From NCBI RefSeq assembly GCF_003710805.1, contig NZ_RHHB01000037.1, forward strand, positions 1 through 33,330: a stretch of DNA of 33,330 nucleotides. Reading direction: 5' to 3'. Shown piece after piece: positions 16,141 to 23,668 of the stretch; position 1 is the stretch's first letter, and every line of letters starts with the position of its first letter. The notes beneath the pieces are model-generated. The model was not told where the DNA came from. It worked only from the letters and a program-made list of their open reading frames with translations, and did no database searches. Position numbers and translations under genes: made by a program. Source of the DNA: Agromyces tardus. Lineage in GTDB: Bacteria; Actinomycetota; Actinomycetes; Actinomycetales; Microbacteriaceae.

Positions 16141-16190
16141 CCGCCGTCGAGGCACTCGAACGCGTCGCAGGGCTGCTCGCTCGGCGTGCC

Positions 16191-16196
16191 TAGGCT
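16191..16196 (+). promoter_or_regulatory. -10 element, leaderless start of oxidase gene
   Basis: TAGGCT, seven bases (GGGGGCC), then ATG at 16204. Confidence 0.55.
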
Positions 16197-16203
16197 GGGG
16201 GCC

Positions 16204-17388
16204 ATGGTGACGCGCGTCGAGACGATCGTGGTGGGCGGCGGCGCGATGGGCGCCGCCACGGCATGGCAGCTCGCCCGGCGCGGCCGCGAGGTGGCGCTGC
16301 TCGAGCGCTTCGAACCGGGTCACCGCATCGGCGCCTCGCACGGCGCGTCGCGCAACTTCAACGTCGCGTACGCCGATCCCACCTACGTGCGCATGCTCGC
16401 CGAGGCGCTGCCGCTCTGGCGCGAGCTCGAGGCCGAGAGCGGCACGGCGCTGCTCGACCTCGTGGGCGTCGCGAACCACGGACCGCGCGGCGGGTTCGAC
16501 GACGTGCACGCGGCGCTCGCCGCGGCGGGCATCCCGGCCGAGTTCCTCGACGTCGAGGACGCGGGGAAGCGGTGGCCCGGTATCCGCTTCGACACGCGCG
16601 TGCTGTTCAACGCGCAGGCCGGCCGGGTGAACGCGGATGCCTCGGTGCGGGCCCTGCACGCGCGCGCCGCCGCCGCGGGCGCCGACGTGCGCCACCGCAC
16701 TCGGGCGACGCGCATCGAGGTCGTCGACGACGCGCTCGTGCGCGTGGCATGCGTCGACGATGCCGGTGTCGCCGACGTCTTCGAGGCCCGCACCGCCGTG
16801 GTGACCCTCGGCGCCTGGACGACGAAGCTGCTCGGCGGCGATTCCGGTGCACCCGGCGTCCACCTGCCGCCGCTCGTCGTGACCCAGGAGCAGCCCGCGC
16901 ACTTCGCGGTGCGCGACGAGGCGATGGCGTGGCCGAGCTTCAACCACTTCCCGGGCGCCGCCGCCGGCGGGTACGGTGACTGGCTGTCGCCCGTCTACGG
17001 CATGCTCACGCCGGGGGAGGGCGTGAAGGCGGGGTGGCACGGCGTCGGGCCGGTCGTCGATCCCGACGCGCGCGATTTCGCCGCGGTCCCCTCGCAACTC
17101 GCCGCGCTGCAGCGGTACGCGCGCGAGTGGCTGCCCGGGGTCGATGCCGACGCGGTCACGCCGATCAGCTGCACCTACACGACGACGCCCGACGAGCACT
17201 TCGTGCTCGATCGCATCGGCCCGGTCGTCGTGGGCGCCGGGTTCTCGGGGCACGGATTCAAGTTCGTCCCCGTCGTCGGGCGGATCCTCGCCGACCTCGC
17301 CGACGGCTCCGGCGGCGCGCCGTCGCTGTTCGCCGCCGATCGGGCGATCGCCGCGCATCCGGCCTCGCCGACCGGGCTCGGCGCCTGA
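16204..17388 (+). CDS. solA: FAD-dependent N-methyl amino acid oxidase (SolA/MSOX family)
   Basis: A 394-residue flavoprotein of the monomeric sarcosine oxidase / N-methyltryptophan oxidase family, which demethylates secondary amino acids to give formaldehyde and peroxide. The N-terminal dinucleotide loop is VVGGGAMGAATAWQLARRG (residues 9-27), followed by HRIGASHGASRNF. C323 in SCTYTTTPDEHFVLD matches the cysteine that covalently binds FAD in MSOX. The C-terminal GAGFSGHGFKFVPVVGRILADL is the second FAD contact. Length is normal. ATG 16204 is chosen over an in-frame ATG six codons earlier because the TAGGCT element overlaps that stretch. The actual substrate cannot be decided from sequence, so the symbol marks the family. 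Confidence 0.9.
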   Translation: MVTRVETIVVGGGAMGAATAWQLARRGREVALLERFEPGHRIGASHGASRNFNVAYADPTYVRMLAEALPLWRELEAESGTALLDLVGVANHGPRGGFDDVHAALAAAGIPAEFLDVEDAGKRWPGIRFDTRVLFNAQAGRVNADASVRALHARAAAAGADVRHRTRATRIEVVDDALVRVACVDDAGVADVFEARTAVVTLGAWTTKLLGGDSGAPGVHLPPLVVTQEQPAHFAVRDEAMAWPSFNHFPGAAAGGYGDWLSPVYGMLTPGEGVKAGWHGVGPVVDPDARDFAAVPSQLAALQRYAREWLPGVDADAVTPISCTYTTTPDEHFVLDRIGPVVVGAGFSGHGFKFVPVVGRILADLADGSGGAPSLFAADRAIAAHPASPTGLGA

Positions 17389-17451
17389 GCCGAGCGGATG
17401 CCGCGGGTGCGTCCCCCGCACACTGCCCAGCCCCTGCCCAGACCCCGTTGC

Positions 17452-17457
17452 TATCCT
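17452..17457 (+). promoter_or_regulatory. -10 element upstream of the guanidine riboswitch
   Basis: TATCCT, predicting a transcript start near 17464, about 20 bases before the riboswitch. No good -35 hexamer is seen. Confidence 0.4.
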
Positions 17458-17482
17458 CTGAGCAGGCCGCCCGCCGGCGGCC

Positions 17483-17525
17483 CCGGACGAGGGAACCCAG
17501 TACCCGGAGCGCGACAAGACTGGCC
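17483..17525 (+). ncRNA. guanidine-III riboswitch
   Basis: The segment carries the guanidine-III (ykkC-III) signature in order: CCGGACGAGG (17483-17492), TACCCGG (17501-17507) and GACAAGAC (17513-17520). CCGG at the start can pair with CCGG at 17504-17507 (P1). CCAGT (17497-17501) is complementary to ACTGG (17519-17523), giving the pseudoknot helix expected for this class. It sits 19 bases upstream of a guanidinium exporter gene, and the ribosome binding site GGAAGTGAG (17528-17536) follows the pseudoknot directly. This suggests translational control, with guanidine stabilising a form in which the site is free. Confidence 0.92.
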
Positions 17526-17541
17526 ACGGAAGTGAGCAGTC

Positions 17542-17868
17542 ATGTCCTGGATCATCCTCATCGTCTCCGGAGTCCTCGAGGCCGTCTGGGCCACCGCGCT
17601 CGGCAGGTCCGACGGGTTCACGAAGCTCTGGCCGTCCATCGTCTTCGGCGTCGCGCTCGTCGCGAGCATGGGCGGGCTCGCCTGGGCGATGCGCGACATC
17701 CCCACCGGCACGGCCTATGCCGTCTGGGTCGGCATCGGCGCGGCGCTCACGGTGATCTGGGCCATGGTCACGGGCGAGACGGATGTCTCGTGGGCGAAGC
17801 TCGCGCTCATCGCCGGGCTCGTCGGCTGCGTCGTCGGCCTCAAGCTCGTCGACGGCGCCGGCCACTAG
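17542..17868 (+). CDS. gdx: SMR-family guanidinium exporter Gdx
   Basis: A 108-residue small multidrug resistance protein with four transmembrane helices. Such proteins work as antiparallel dimers that swap protons for a cation. The essential Glu is E13 in VSGVLEAVWATALGRSDGF, and the GTAYAVWVGIGAALTV helix and the final GLVGCVVGLKLVDG are typical of the Gdx (SugE) branch, which exports guanidinium rather than bulky biocides. The guanidine-III riboswitch directly upstream independently supports this assignment. The gene stands alone; no partner SMR gene or guanidine carboxylase is present in the window. Confidence 0.95.
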   Translation: MSWIILIVSGVLEAVWATALGRSDGFTKLWPSIVFGVALVASMGGLAWAMRDIPTGTAYAVWVGIGAALTVIWAMVTGETDVSWAKLALIAGLVGCVVGLKLVDGAGH

Positions 17869-17920
17869 GACCGCGCGTCGGGCTGCCGGGCCCGAGATCG
17901 GCCGCACCGCGGCATCCGCC

Positions 17921-17927
17921 TGTCAAG
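17921..17927 (+). promoter_or_regulatory. extra half-site upstream of the XRE operon
   Basis: TGTCAAG matches the right half of the palindrome at 17953-17994 and lies 32 bases before the left half-site. It may be an auxiliary operator half. Confidence 0.3.
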
Positions 17928-17952
17928 CGCATCTGACTCAAGGTAAACAATA

Positions 17953-17994
17953 CTTGACATGAAGTAGGCAGAGCTTTACATTGTTCATGTCAAG
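17953..17994. promoter_or_regulatory. palindromic operator of the XRE-MDR operon
   Basis: CTTGACATGAA (17953-17963) and TTCATGTCAAG (17984-17994) are perfect 11-base reverse complements separated by 20 bases. The left arm contains the -35 hexamer and the right arm covers the predicted transcription start. A dimeric regulator bound to both would block or loop the promoter. The downstream XRE protein is the obvious candidate for autoregulation (inference). Confidence 0.65.
17954..17982 (+). promoter_or_regulatory. near-consensus housekeeping-sigma promoter
   Basis: TTGACA (17954-17959), a 17-base spacer and TACATT (17977-17982) form an almost perfect vegetative promoter, in an unusually AT-rich patch for this genome. 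Transcription should start near 17989, giving a leader of about 100 bases before 18090. The leader holds a GC-rich GGCCGG/CCGGCC potential hairpin (18049-18068). Confidence 0.8.
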
Positions 17995-18089
17995 GTTTCT
18001 TTACACGCCGGGTGCCGCCGAGGTGCTCGAGCAGATCGGGGCCGAGCAGGCCGGAGCCGGCCCCGGCCGGCCAGAACAGGGGAGTGCAG

Positions 18090-18521
18090 ATGTCGTACGA
18101 AGAGAAGGGCACGTGGATCCTCCTCACGATCGCGGTGGGCGGATACGTGGTGTACCTGTTCCTCGTGCTGCCGCAGCTGCTGGCCGGCACGCCGGTCGAG
18201 GAGGTCGACTGGGTGACGCCGATGCTCTGGACGATCGGCGGCGCGATCGTCGCCGGCATCGTCGGGCGCATCCTCGTCGAGATCGTCTCGCCGAGCGAGA
18301 GCACCCGCGGCGACGTCCGCGACAAGGAGATCGACCGCCTCGGGGAGCGGGTCGGCGGCTCGTTCGTCGTGATCGGCGGCGTGGGCGCCCTCATCCTCGC
18401 GATGCTCGACGTCGACACCTTCTGGATCGCGAACGCCCTCTACCTCGGGTTCGTGCTCTCGGGCGTGCTGTCGGGCGTGACGAAGCTCATCGCCTACCGC
18501 CGGGGGGTGCCCGCGTGGTGA
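18090..18521 (+). CDS. membrane protein of unknown function, DUF2178-like
   Basis: A 143-residue protein with four predicted membrane helices (about residues 8-30, 43-65, 88-108 and 112-132). The layout, with a charged loop holding VRDKEIDRLGERVG between helices 2 and 3, resembles small membrane proteins (DUF2178 type) that are often encoded immediately before an XRE-type regulator. Function is unknown; sensing for, or tethering of, the regulator is a reasonable guess. The ATG at 18090 follows CAGGGGAGTGCAG. Its TGA overlaps the GTG start of the next gene. It is the first gene of a four-gene operon. Confidence 0.82.
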   Translation: MSYEEKGTWILLTIAVGGYVVYLFLVLPQLLAGTPVEEVDWVTPMLWTIGGAIVAGIVGRILVEIVSPSESTRGDVRDKEIDRLGERVGGSFVVIGGVGALILAMLDVDTFWIANALYLGFVLSGVLSGVTKLIAYRRGVPAW

Positions 18522-18763
18522 AGCCGCCGACGCGCGTGACGAACGACATCCGCTCGCTGCGCTTCCGCCACGACGAGATGACGCAGGCCGAGCTCGCGAA
18601 GCGCCTCGGGGTCACCCGCCAGACCGTCATCGCGATCGAGCAGGGGCGCTACTCGCCGTCGCTCGAGATGGCCTTCCAGATCGCGCGGGTCTTCGGGGTC
18701 CCGCTCGACGATGTCTTCCAGTACCCCGACGCCGCATCAGACCAGCAGGGAGCAGCATCATGA
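18518..18763 (+). CDS. XRE-family HTH transcriptional regulator
   Basis: An 81-residue single-domain regulator. Residues 8-68 form a Cro/CI-type helix-turn-helix: TQAELAKRLGVTRQTVIAIE holds the recognition helix, and YSPSLEMAFQIARVFGVPLDDVF is the typical continuation in small YgzD-like regulators. There is no ligand domain. GTG 18518 overlaps the preceding stop (GTGA); GTG 18515 is equally in frame. The 3' end overlaps the next start (ATGA). It probably binds the palindrome at 17953-17994 and controls this operon. Confidence 0.93.
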   Translation: MKPPTRVTNDIRSLRFRHDEMTQAELAKRLGVTRQTVIAIEQGRYSPSLEMAFQIARVFGVPLDDVFQYPDAASDQQGAAS

Positions 18764-19779
18764 GAGTCGCAGCATACGAACGGTACGGGCCGCCCGAGGT
18801 CGCGGCCGTGGCCGAACGCCCCGACCCGGTGCCGGGCGCGGGGGAGGTGCGCGTTCGTGTGCACGCCGCGTCGGTGGGGGCCGCCGACGGCGCCGGCCGC
18901 TCGGGCACCCCGTGGTTCGCGCGCCTCGCCTTCGGGCTCCGCGCGCCGCGGCAGCAGGTGCTCGGCTCGGACTTCGCGGGCATCGTCGACGCGGTCGGCC
19001 CGGGCGTCACGCGCTTCGCCGCAGGCGACCGCGTGTTCGGCGCGACGGGCGCCGCGGCCGGCGCCCACGCCGAACTGGTCGTCGTCGCCGAGTCGGGCGC
19101 CATCGCTCCCCTCCCCGACGAGGTGCCCATGGCGGATGCCGCGGCGCTCTGCGACGGCGGCCTCACCGCGTTGCCCTTCCTCCGTGACGGTGCCGGCATC
19201 CGCCCGGGCATGCGCGTGCTCGTGAACGGCGCCTCGGGAAGCGTCGGCGCCGCCGCCGTGCAGCTCGCGAAGCACTTCGGCGCCGAGGTCACCGCCACCT
19301 GCGGCCCGGCGCACGTCGAGCTCGTGCGCGGGCTCGGCGCCGACCGCGTGATCGACCGCACCCGCGAGGATTTCGCGACGGGCCACGACGAGTTCGACGT
19401 CGTGTTCGACGCGGTCGGCAAGAGTACGTTCCGGCGCTCCCGCCGAGTGCTCGCGCACGGCGGCACCTACCTCACGACCGTGCCGTCGTTCGCGATCCTG
19501 CTCCAGCAGCTCACGTCCCGATTCGGCAGCCGCCGCGCGGTGATCATGTTCACGGGCCTGCGCAAGGACGCCGACAAGGCGCCCGACCTCGAGGTCCTGG
19601 CCGCGCTCGCCGGGGCGGGCGGCCTCCGGCCGCCGATCGAGCGCATCGTGCCGCTGGAGGACATCGCGGAGGGATATCGGCTCGTCGACTCCGGACACAA
19701 GGCCGGGAGCGTCATCGTGACGCCGGCCGGCCGCGCGCCCGCGGTCGCCTCCGACGACCCGACGGAGGCGGCAGCATGA
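18760..19779 (+). CDS. MDR-family NAD(P)H-dependent oxidoreductase (quinone reductase-like)
   Basis: A 339-residue medium-chain dehydrogenase/reductase without catalytic or structural zinc cysteines, so of the quinone-oxidoreductase type. The N-terminal catalytic domain has VLGSDFAGIVDAVGPGVTRF and GDRVFG; the nucleotide loop is NGASGSVGAAAVQLAKHFGA (156-175), and the Ser/Thr-rich environment suggests NADPH. The C-terminus has HKAGSVIV, the usual end, then about 20 extra residues. It overlaps the XRE gene and the next MDR gene (ATGA at both ends). Substrate unknown; electrophile or quinone detoxification is inferred. Confidence 0.92.
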   Translation: MRVAAYERYGPPEVAAVAERPDPVPGAGEVRVRVHAASVGAADGAGRSGTPWFARLAFGLRAPRQQVLGSDFAGIVDAVGPGVTRFAAGDRVFGATGAAAGAHAELVVVAESGAIAPLPDEVPMADAAALCDGGLTALPFLRDGAGIRPGMRVLVNGASGSVGAAAVQLAKHFGAEVTATCGPAHVELVRGLGADRVIDRTREDFATGHDEFDVVFDAVGKSTFRRSRRVLAHGGTYLTTVPSFAILLQQLTSRFGSRRAVIMFTGLRKDADKAPDLEVLAALAGAGGLRPPIERIVPLEDIAEGYRLVDSGHKAGSVIVTPAGRAPAVASDDPTEAAA

Positions 19780-20744
19780 GGGCCATCGTGCGCGACCGCT
19801 TCGGCGGCCCCGAGGAGCTGCGCCTCGACGAGGTCGAGGAGCCGACGCCCGGCGACGAGGACGTCGTGATCCGCGTGCACGCCTCCTCGGTGAACAGCGC
19901 CGACCTGCGCATCCTGCGGGCCGACCCGTCGATCTCGCGGCTGGCGTTCGGGCTGCGCCGGCCGCGGCACCGCGTGCTCGGGCGGGATGTCGCGGGCGTC
20001 GTGGCCTCCGTGGGGGCGAAGGTCACCCGGCTCCGGCCGGGCGACCGGGTGTGCTGCGAGGCCGACGACGGCGCGTACGCCGAGTTCGTGCGGGTGCCCG
20101 AGCAGTTCGTCGCGGCCATCCCCGAGGCGCTGTCGTTCGAGCAGGCGGCGACCATTCCGCTCGCCGGCGGCACGGCACTGCAGGCCGTGCGCGCGGCGGG
20201 GCCGATCGGGGTGGGCACCTCCGTGCTCGTCACGGGCGCGTCGGGCAACGTGGGGCTGTTCGCGGTGCAGTTCGCCGCGGCATCCGGCGCGGAGGTCACG
20301 GCCGTGTGCTCGGGCGCGAAGGCCGACCTTGTTCGGCAGGCGGGGGCCGGCCACGTGATCGACTACCGCACCCAGGACGTCACGGCGCAGGCCGAGCGCT
20401 ACGACGTCGTCATCGACATCGCGGGCGACCGCCCGTGGTCGCAGTTGCGGCGGGTGCTCGCGCCCAAGGGCACGCTCGTGCTCGTGTCGGGCGGCGGCGG
20501 GCCGGTGCTCGGTCCGCTGCCCAACATCGCGGGAGCGCTGGTCGCGTCGCCGTTCGTGTCGCAGCGGCTCGTCTCGGTCGCGGCCGTGCGCCGCCGCGAG
20601 GACGTCGAGCGGATCGCCGCGATGGTCGCCGCCGGCGAAGTGACGCCCGTCATCGACCGCGTCGTCCCGCTCGACCAGGTGCCCGAGGCGTTCCGGCTTC
20701 TCGGGGCGGGCGAGGCCCGCGGCAAGCTCGTCATCGCGGTGTGA
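19776..20744 (+). CDS. MDR-family NAD(P)H-dependent oxidoreductase
   Basis: A 322-residue paralogue of the preceding gene product, recognisable by the shared LAFGLRRPRHRVLGRDVAGVV segment near residues 56-76 (LAFGLRAPRQQVLGSDFAGIV in the neighbour). The nucleotide loop is TGASGNVGLFAVQFA (153-167). It ends in RGKLVIAV, the classic MDR terminus. No zinc ligands are seen apart from an isolated CC at 93-94. It is the last gene of the XRE operon, followed by a hairpin and the converging YeiH gene. The two enzymes probably arose by tandem duplication and then diverged. Confidence 0.92.
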   Translation: MRAIVRDRFGGPEELRLDEVEEPTPGDEDVVIRVHASSVNSADLRILRADPSISRLAFGLRRPRHRVLGRDVAGVVASVGAKVTRLRPGDRVCCEADDGAYAEFVRVPEQFVAAIPEALSFEQAATIPLAGGTALQAVRAAGPIGVGTSVLVTGASGNVGLFAVQFAAASGAEVTAVCSGAKADLVRQAGAGHVIDYRTQDVTAQAERYDVVIDIAGDRPWSQLRRVLAPKGTLVLVSGGGGPVLGPLPNIAGALVASPFVSQRLVSVAAVRRREDVERIAAMVAAGEVTPVIDRVVPLDQVPEAFRLLGAGEARGKLVIAV

Positions 20745-20749
20745 GGGAA

Positions 20750-20770
20750 CCGGGAGTCCGGCGCTCCCGG
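20750..20770. terminator. hairpin after the XRE-MDR operon
   Basis: CCGGGAG (20750-20756) and CTCCCGG (20764-20770) pair around a 7-base loop, six bases after the operon stop codon. Further GC-rich inverted sequence follows up to the converging gene. There is no T-tract. Confidence 0.45.
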
Positions 20771-20829
20771 AGCCCGGCGTGCCCGGCGTGGCCGGTCTCC
20801 CGGCGGGCCCGCCCGGGCACGCCCGCCGC

Positions 20830-21861
20830 TCAGCCGAGCAGCACCGCGCCGCACGCGAGCGCCGCGACGAGCACCCACGAGGTGAGCCCCACGACGAGCG
20901 CGCGCCATCCCGTGCGGACGAGCTCCGCCACGCGGATCGACGCGCCGAGCGCGAACAGGGCCATCGCGAGCAACGTCGTCTGCACGAGGTCCGCGCCTGT
21001 GAGCAGCCACTCGGGCAGGGGCACGAACGTGCGCAGCAGCACCGCCGCGAGAAAGCCCACGACGAACAGCGGAACGATCGCCGGGTGCGGCCCTGCGGCA
21101 TCCGTCGCCCGCCGCCGTTCGACCGACGCCGCGATCGCGACCATCGGCGCGAGCAGGAGCACCCGGGTCAGCTTCACGACCACCGCGACCGCGAGCGCCG
21201 ACGTGCCCGCCACCTGCGCCGTCGCGACGACCTGGCCGACGTCGTGCACCCCCGCGCCCACCCAGTGCCCGAACTGCGGAGCGGTCAGTCCGAGCGGATG
21301 CCACAGCGCGGGCAGCACCGCGATCGCGAGCGTGCCGCACAGCGTCACGAGGGCCACCGGCGTCGCCTGCTCGTCGTCGCGCGCGCGCACGGCGGCCCCC
21401 ATCGCCCCGATCGCCGAGGCGCCGCAGATCGCGAACCCGCTCGCCACGAGCACGGGCTCGTGCCCCGGCAGCCCGAGCGCCCGACCGAGCCCCAGCGTTC
21501 CCGCGAACGTGAGCACGACCACGAGCACGGTGGTGGCGATCGTGATCCACCCGAGCCCGGCGATGTCGAGGAGGCTGAGCTTCAGGCCGAGCAGCACGAT
21601 GCCTGCGCGCAGCAGCGTGCGGGCCGAGAACGCGAGCCCCGGCGCGAGCGTGCCCTCGAGGCGGTCGCGCACCGGCCGCAGCTGGGCGACCACGATGCCG
21701 AGGGCGACGGCGGCCGTGAGCAGCGGCACGGCGGGCACCGCGAGGTGCACGAGCCAGGCGACGAGGGCTGCGGATGCCGCGACGGCGAGCCCGGGGACGC
21801 GCCCGGCGGTGCGCCCGCTCGCGGGGTCGGGCGCCGAGCCGGGCGCCGGTCCGTCCGTCAT
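20830..21861 (-). CDS. YeiH/UPF0324 family transporter
   Basis: A 343-residue polytopic membrane protein with about ten hydrophobic segments, of the Cons_hypoth698 (YeiH) family, annotated as putative sulfate exporters. Hallmarks are LLRAGIVLLGLKLSLLDI, VASGFAICGASAIGAMGA and GAGVHDVGQVVATAQVAG. The evidence for sulfate as substrate in the family is thin. The ATG overlaps the stop of pmt (ATGA), so it is translated after pmt in the same message. A functional link to mannosylation is not obvious. Confidence 0.93.
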   Translation of the reverse strand: MTDGPAPGSAPDPASGRTAGRVPGLAVAASAALVAWLVHLAVPAVPLLTAAVALGIVVAQLRPVRDRLEGTLAPGLAFSARTLLRAGIVLLGLKLSLLDIAGLGWITIATTVLVVVLTFAGTLGLGRALGLPGHEPVLVASGFAICGASAIGAMGAAVRARDDEQATPVALVTLCGTLAIAVLPALWHPLGLTAPQFGHWVGAGVHDVGQVVATAQVAGTSALAVAVVVKLTRVLLLAPMVAIAASVERRRATDAAGPHPAIVPLFVVGFLAAVLLRTFVPLPEWLLTGADLVQTTLLAMALFALGASIRVAELVRTGWRALVVGLTSWVLVAALACGAVLLG

Positions 21862-23639
21862 CCCCAGCCCGGCAGCCAGAAGTGCAGCTGGCGGAACTCG
21901 GGCGTGACGGGGATGGCCGACCAGAGGGGGTAGTAGAACACGCTGACCGCGACCACGGCGACGAGGTACACGCCGACCACTCCGAGCCCGCGCTTGCGCC
22001 GCCACGTGGCGTCGGTGGGCCTGCCGAGGATCAGCGTGATCACGAACGCGAGCGCGAGCAGCAGGTAGGGCTCGAACACGATCGAGTAGAACTGGAACAC
22101 CGTGCGGTTCAGGTACATGAGCCACGGCAGGTAGCCGGCGGCGACGCCGAGCAGGATGACGCCGACCTGCCACTCGCGGTAGCGGACGAGGCGGTAGACG
22201 AGGTACCCGGTCGCGATCGTCGCCGCCCACCACACGAGCGGGTTGGCGATCTCCATGATCGAGGACCAGCACGTCGTGGCGCCGCATCCGCCCGACCCGT
22301 CGTCGGTCGCGAGGAAGTACATGTTCGTGGGCCGGATCATGAACAGCCACGTCAGCGGGTTCGCCTGCCACGGGTGCGGCGTCTGCACGCCCACGTGGTA
22401 GCCGTACGCAGCCTGGTGGTAGTGCCACAGGCTCTGGAGCGAGTGGGGCACCCAGGCGAACAGCCCGGTCGCTGCATGGTCGGCCTCGTCGGCCCAGTGC
22501 CGGTAGTAGCCCCCGTCGGTGACGAGCCAGCCGGTCCAGGAGGCGAGGTACACGGCCACGGCGATCGGCACGAAGAGCAGGAACGTGATCGGCGCCTGCT
22601 TGAGCACGGCGCCGGTCGCCCAGAAGTGCACGCCGGTGCGCCGCCGGGCGAGGGCGTCGACGACCACGAGGTAGATGCCCACCGCCGCGATGAAGTACAG
22701 GCCCGACCACTTCACGGCCGTCGCGGCCCCGAACGCCAGGCCCGCAGCCACGACCCAGGGCCGCGCCCAGATCGCGGGCCCGAGGTGCGGCTCCTCGCCG
22801 GCCGCGAGGCCCGCATCCACGCGCGCCTCGAGGAGCCGTGCGGTGCGCGCGCGGTCGAGCAGCACGAACCAGAACCCGAGCAGGCAGAAGAGCATGAGCC
22901 AGTTGTCGAGGATCGCGACCCGGCTCATGACGATCGCGTTGCCGTCGACCGCGAAGAGCAGTCCGGCGATCACGGCGACGAGCGTCGAGGCGAACAGGCG
23001 CCGCGCGACGAGGGTGAGCACGAAGACCGCGATCGTGCCGGCGAGCGCCGTCGTCGCCCGCCACCAGAACGCGTTGTCGGCGCCGAACGCGAGCATGCCG
23101 AGCGAGATCATCCACTTGCCGAGCGGCGGATGCACCACGTACTCGGGGTCCGCCAGGAAGATGTCGGTGTCGCCCGCCTCGAACGCGGGATTGGGATCGT
23201 CGGGCCAGGCGGACTCGTACCCGTGATGCAGGAGCGTCCAGGCGTCCTTCACGTAGTACGTCTCGTCGAACACGAGCGCGTGCGGATTCCCCAGGTTCCA
23301 GAACCGCAGCACCGCCGCGAGCAGGGTGACGAGGATCGGCCCGCCCCAGTACCACAGGGCCCGCCGCCGGGGCGTCGAGACGAGGCCCGACCACCAGCGG
23401 TCGAGGCCGGTGCCGCGGGGTTCCTCGCGGTGCGTCGCGGCGGCGTCTGCGGCGGCGACGTCTGCAGCGGCGACGTCGGAATCGGGGTCGGCGTCGCTCG
23501 CACCGGCCTCGGCGTCGCCGTTGGCGTCGGCGTCCGGGGCGTCGTCATCGCGCGACATCGCGGGATGCGCCTCCAGGTGGACCCTGCCCGGATCCCCGGC
23601 AGCGTCCGGCGCGTCCGCGTCGACCCGCTGCTCACTCAT
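21858..23639 (-). CDS. pmt: polyprenyl-phosphate-mannose protein O-mannosyltransferase
   Basis: A 593-residue GT39 glycosyltransferase that moves mannose from polyprenyl-phosphate-mannose to Ser/Thr of exported proteins. After the first helix comes VFDETYYVKDAW with the catalytic Asp-Glu pair, then HPPLGKWMISLGML; about eleven hydrophobic segments follow, with C-terminal family marks WANPLTWLFMIRP-like and YLPWLMYLNRTVFQFYSIV. The first 85 residues are an acidic Asp/Ala-rich cytoplasmic extension longer than in mycobacterial Pmt. A leaderless ATG follows TACAGT by seven bases. Divergence from rsmI is the usual actinobacterial arrangement. Confidence 0.95.
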   Translation of the reverse strand: MSEQRVDADAPDAAGDPGRVHLEAHPAMSRDDDAPDADANGDAEAGASDADPDSDVAAADVAAADAAATHREEPRGTGLDRWWSGLVSTPRRRALWYWGGPILVTLLAAVLRFWNLGNPHALVFDETYYVKDAWTLLHHGYESAWPDDPNPAFEAGDTDIFLADPEYVVHPPLGKWMISLGMLAFGADNAFWWRATTALAGTIAVFVLTLVARRLFASTLVAVIAGLLFAVDGNAIVMSRVAILDNWLMLFCLLGFWFVLLDRARTARLLEARVDAGLAAGEEPHLGPAIWARPWVVAAGLAFGAATAVKWSGLYFIAAVGIYLVVVDALARRRTGVHFWATGAVLKQAPITFLLFVPIAVAVYLASWTGWLVTDGGYYRHWADEADHAATGLFAWVPHSLQSLWHYHQAAYGYHVGVQTPHPWQANPLTWLFMIRPTNMYFLATDDGSGGCGATTCWSSIMEIANPLVWWAATIATGYLVYRLVRYREWQVGVILLGVAAGYLPWLMYLNRTVFQFYSIVFEPYLLLALAFVITLILGRPTDATWRRKRGLGVVGVYLVAVVAVSVFYYPLWSAIPVTPEFRQLHFWLPGWG

Positions 23640-23646
23640 GCGCCCC

Positions 23647-23652
23647 ACTGTA
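23647..23652 (-). promoter_or_regulatory. -10 element, leaderless start of pmt
   Basis: TACAGT on the minus strand, then GGGGCGC, then ATG at 23639. It would drive pmt and the coupled YeiH gene. Confidence 0.5.
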
Positions 23653-23668
23653 GCCGCGGGTCGGTGGG

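Noticed and set aside
15790..17388. A natural-product gene cluster suggested by the monooxygenase and amine oxidase genes
   Set aside because: No synthase, carrier protein, tailoring set or resistance gene is nearby; ABM domains are common in housekeeping contexts.
17400..17541. Guanidine-I or guanidine-II riboswitch
   Set aside because: The long ykkC guanidine-I consensus and the twin ACGR-loop hairpins of guanidine-II are absent; the segment order and pseudoknot fit guanidine-III.
13666..17907. A very long open frame on the minus strand, continuing upstream of metY and antisense to the oxidase and gdx genes
   Set aside because: Stop codons are rare at this GC content. The upstream part is Arg/Pro/Gly-rich with no domain, while the real genes there are well supported in other frames. 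Only the metY part (13666-14961) is genuine.
17987..18763. An open frame from ATG 17987 reading MSRFLYTPG, in frame with the XRE gene
   Set aside because: The ATG lies only four bases after the -10 element, too close for a leaderless start, and the frame becomes an Arg-rich shadow of the membrane protein gene at 18090.
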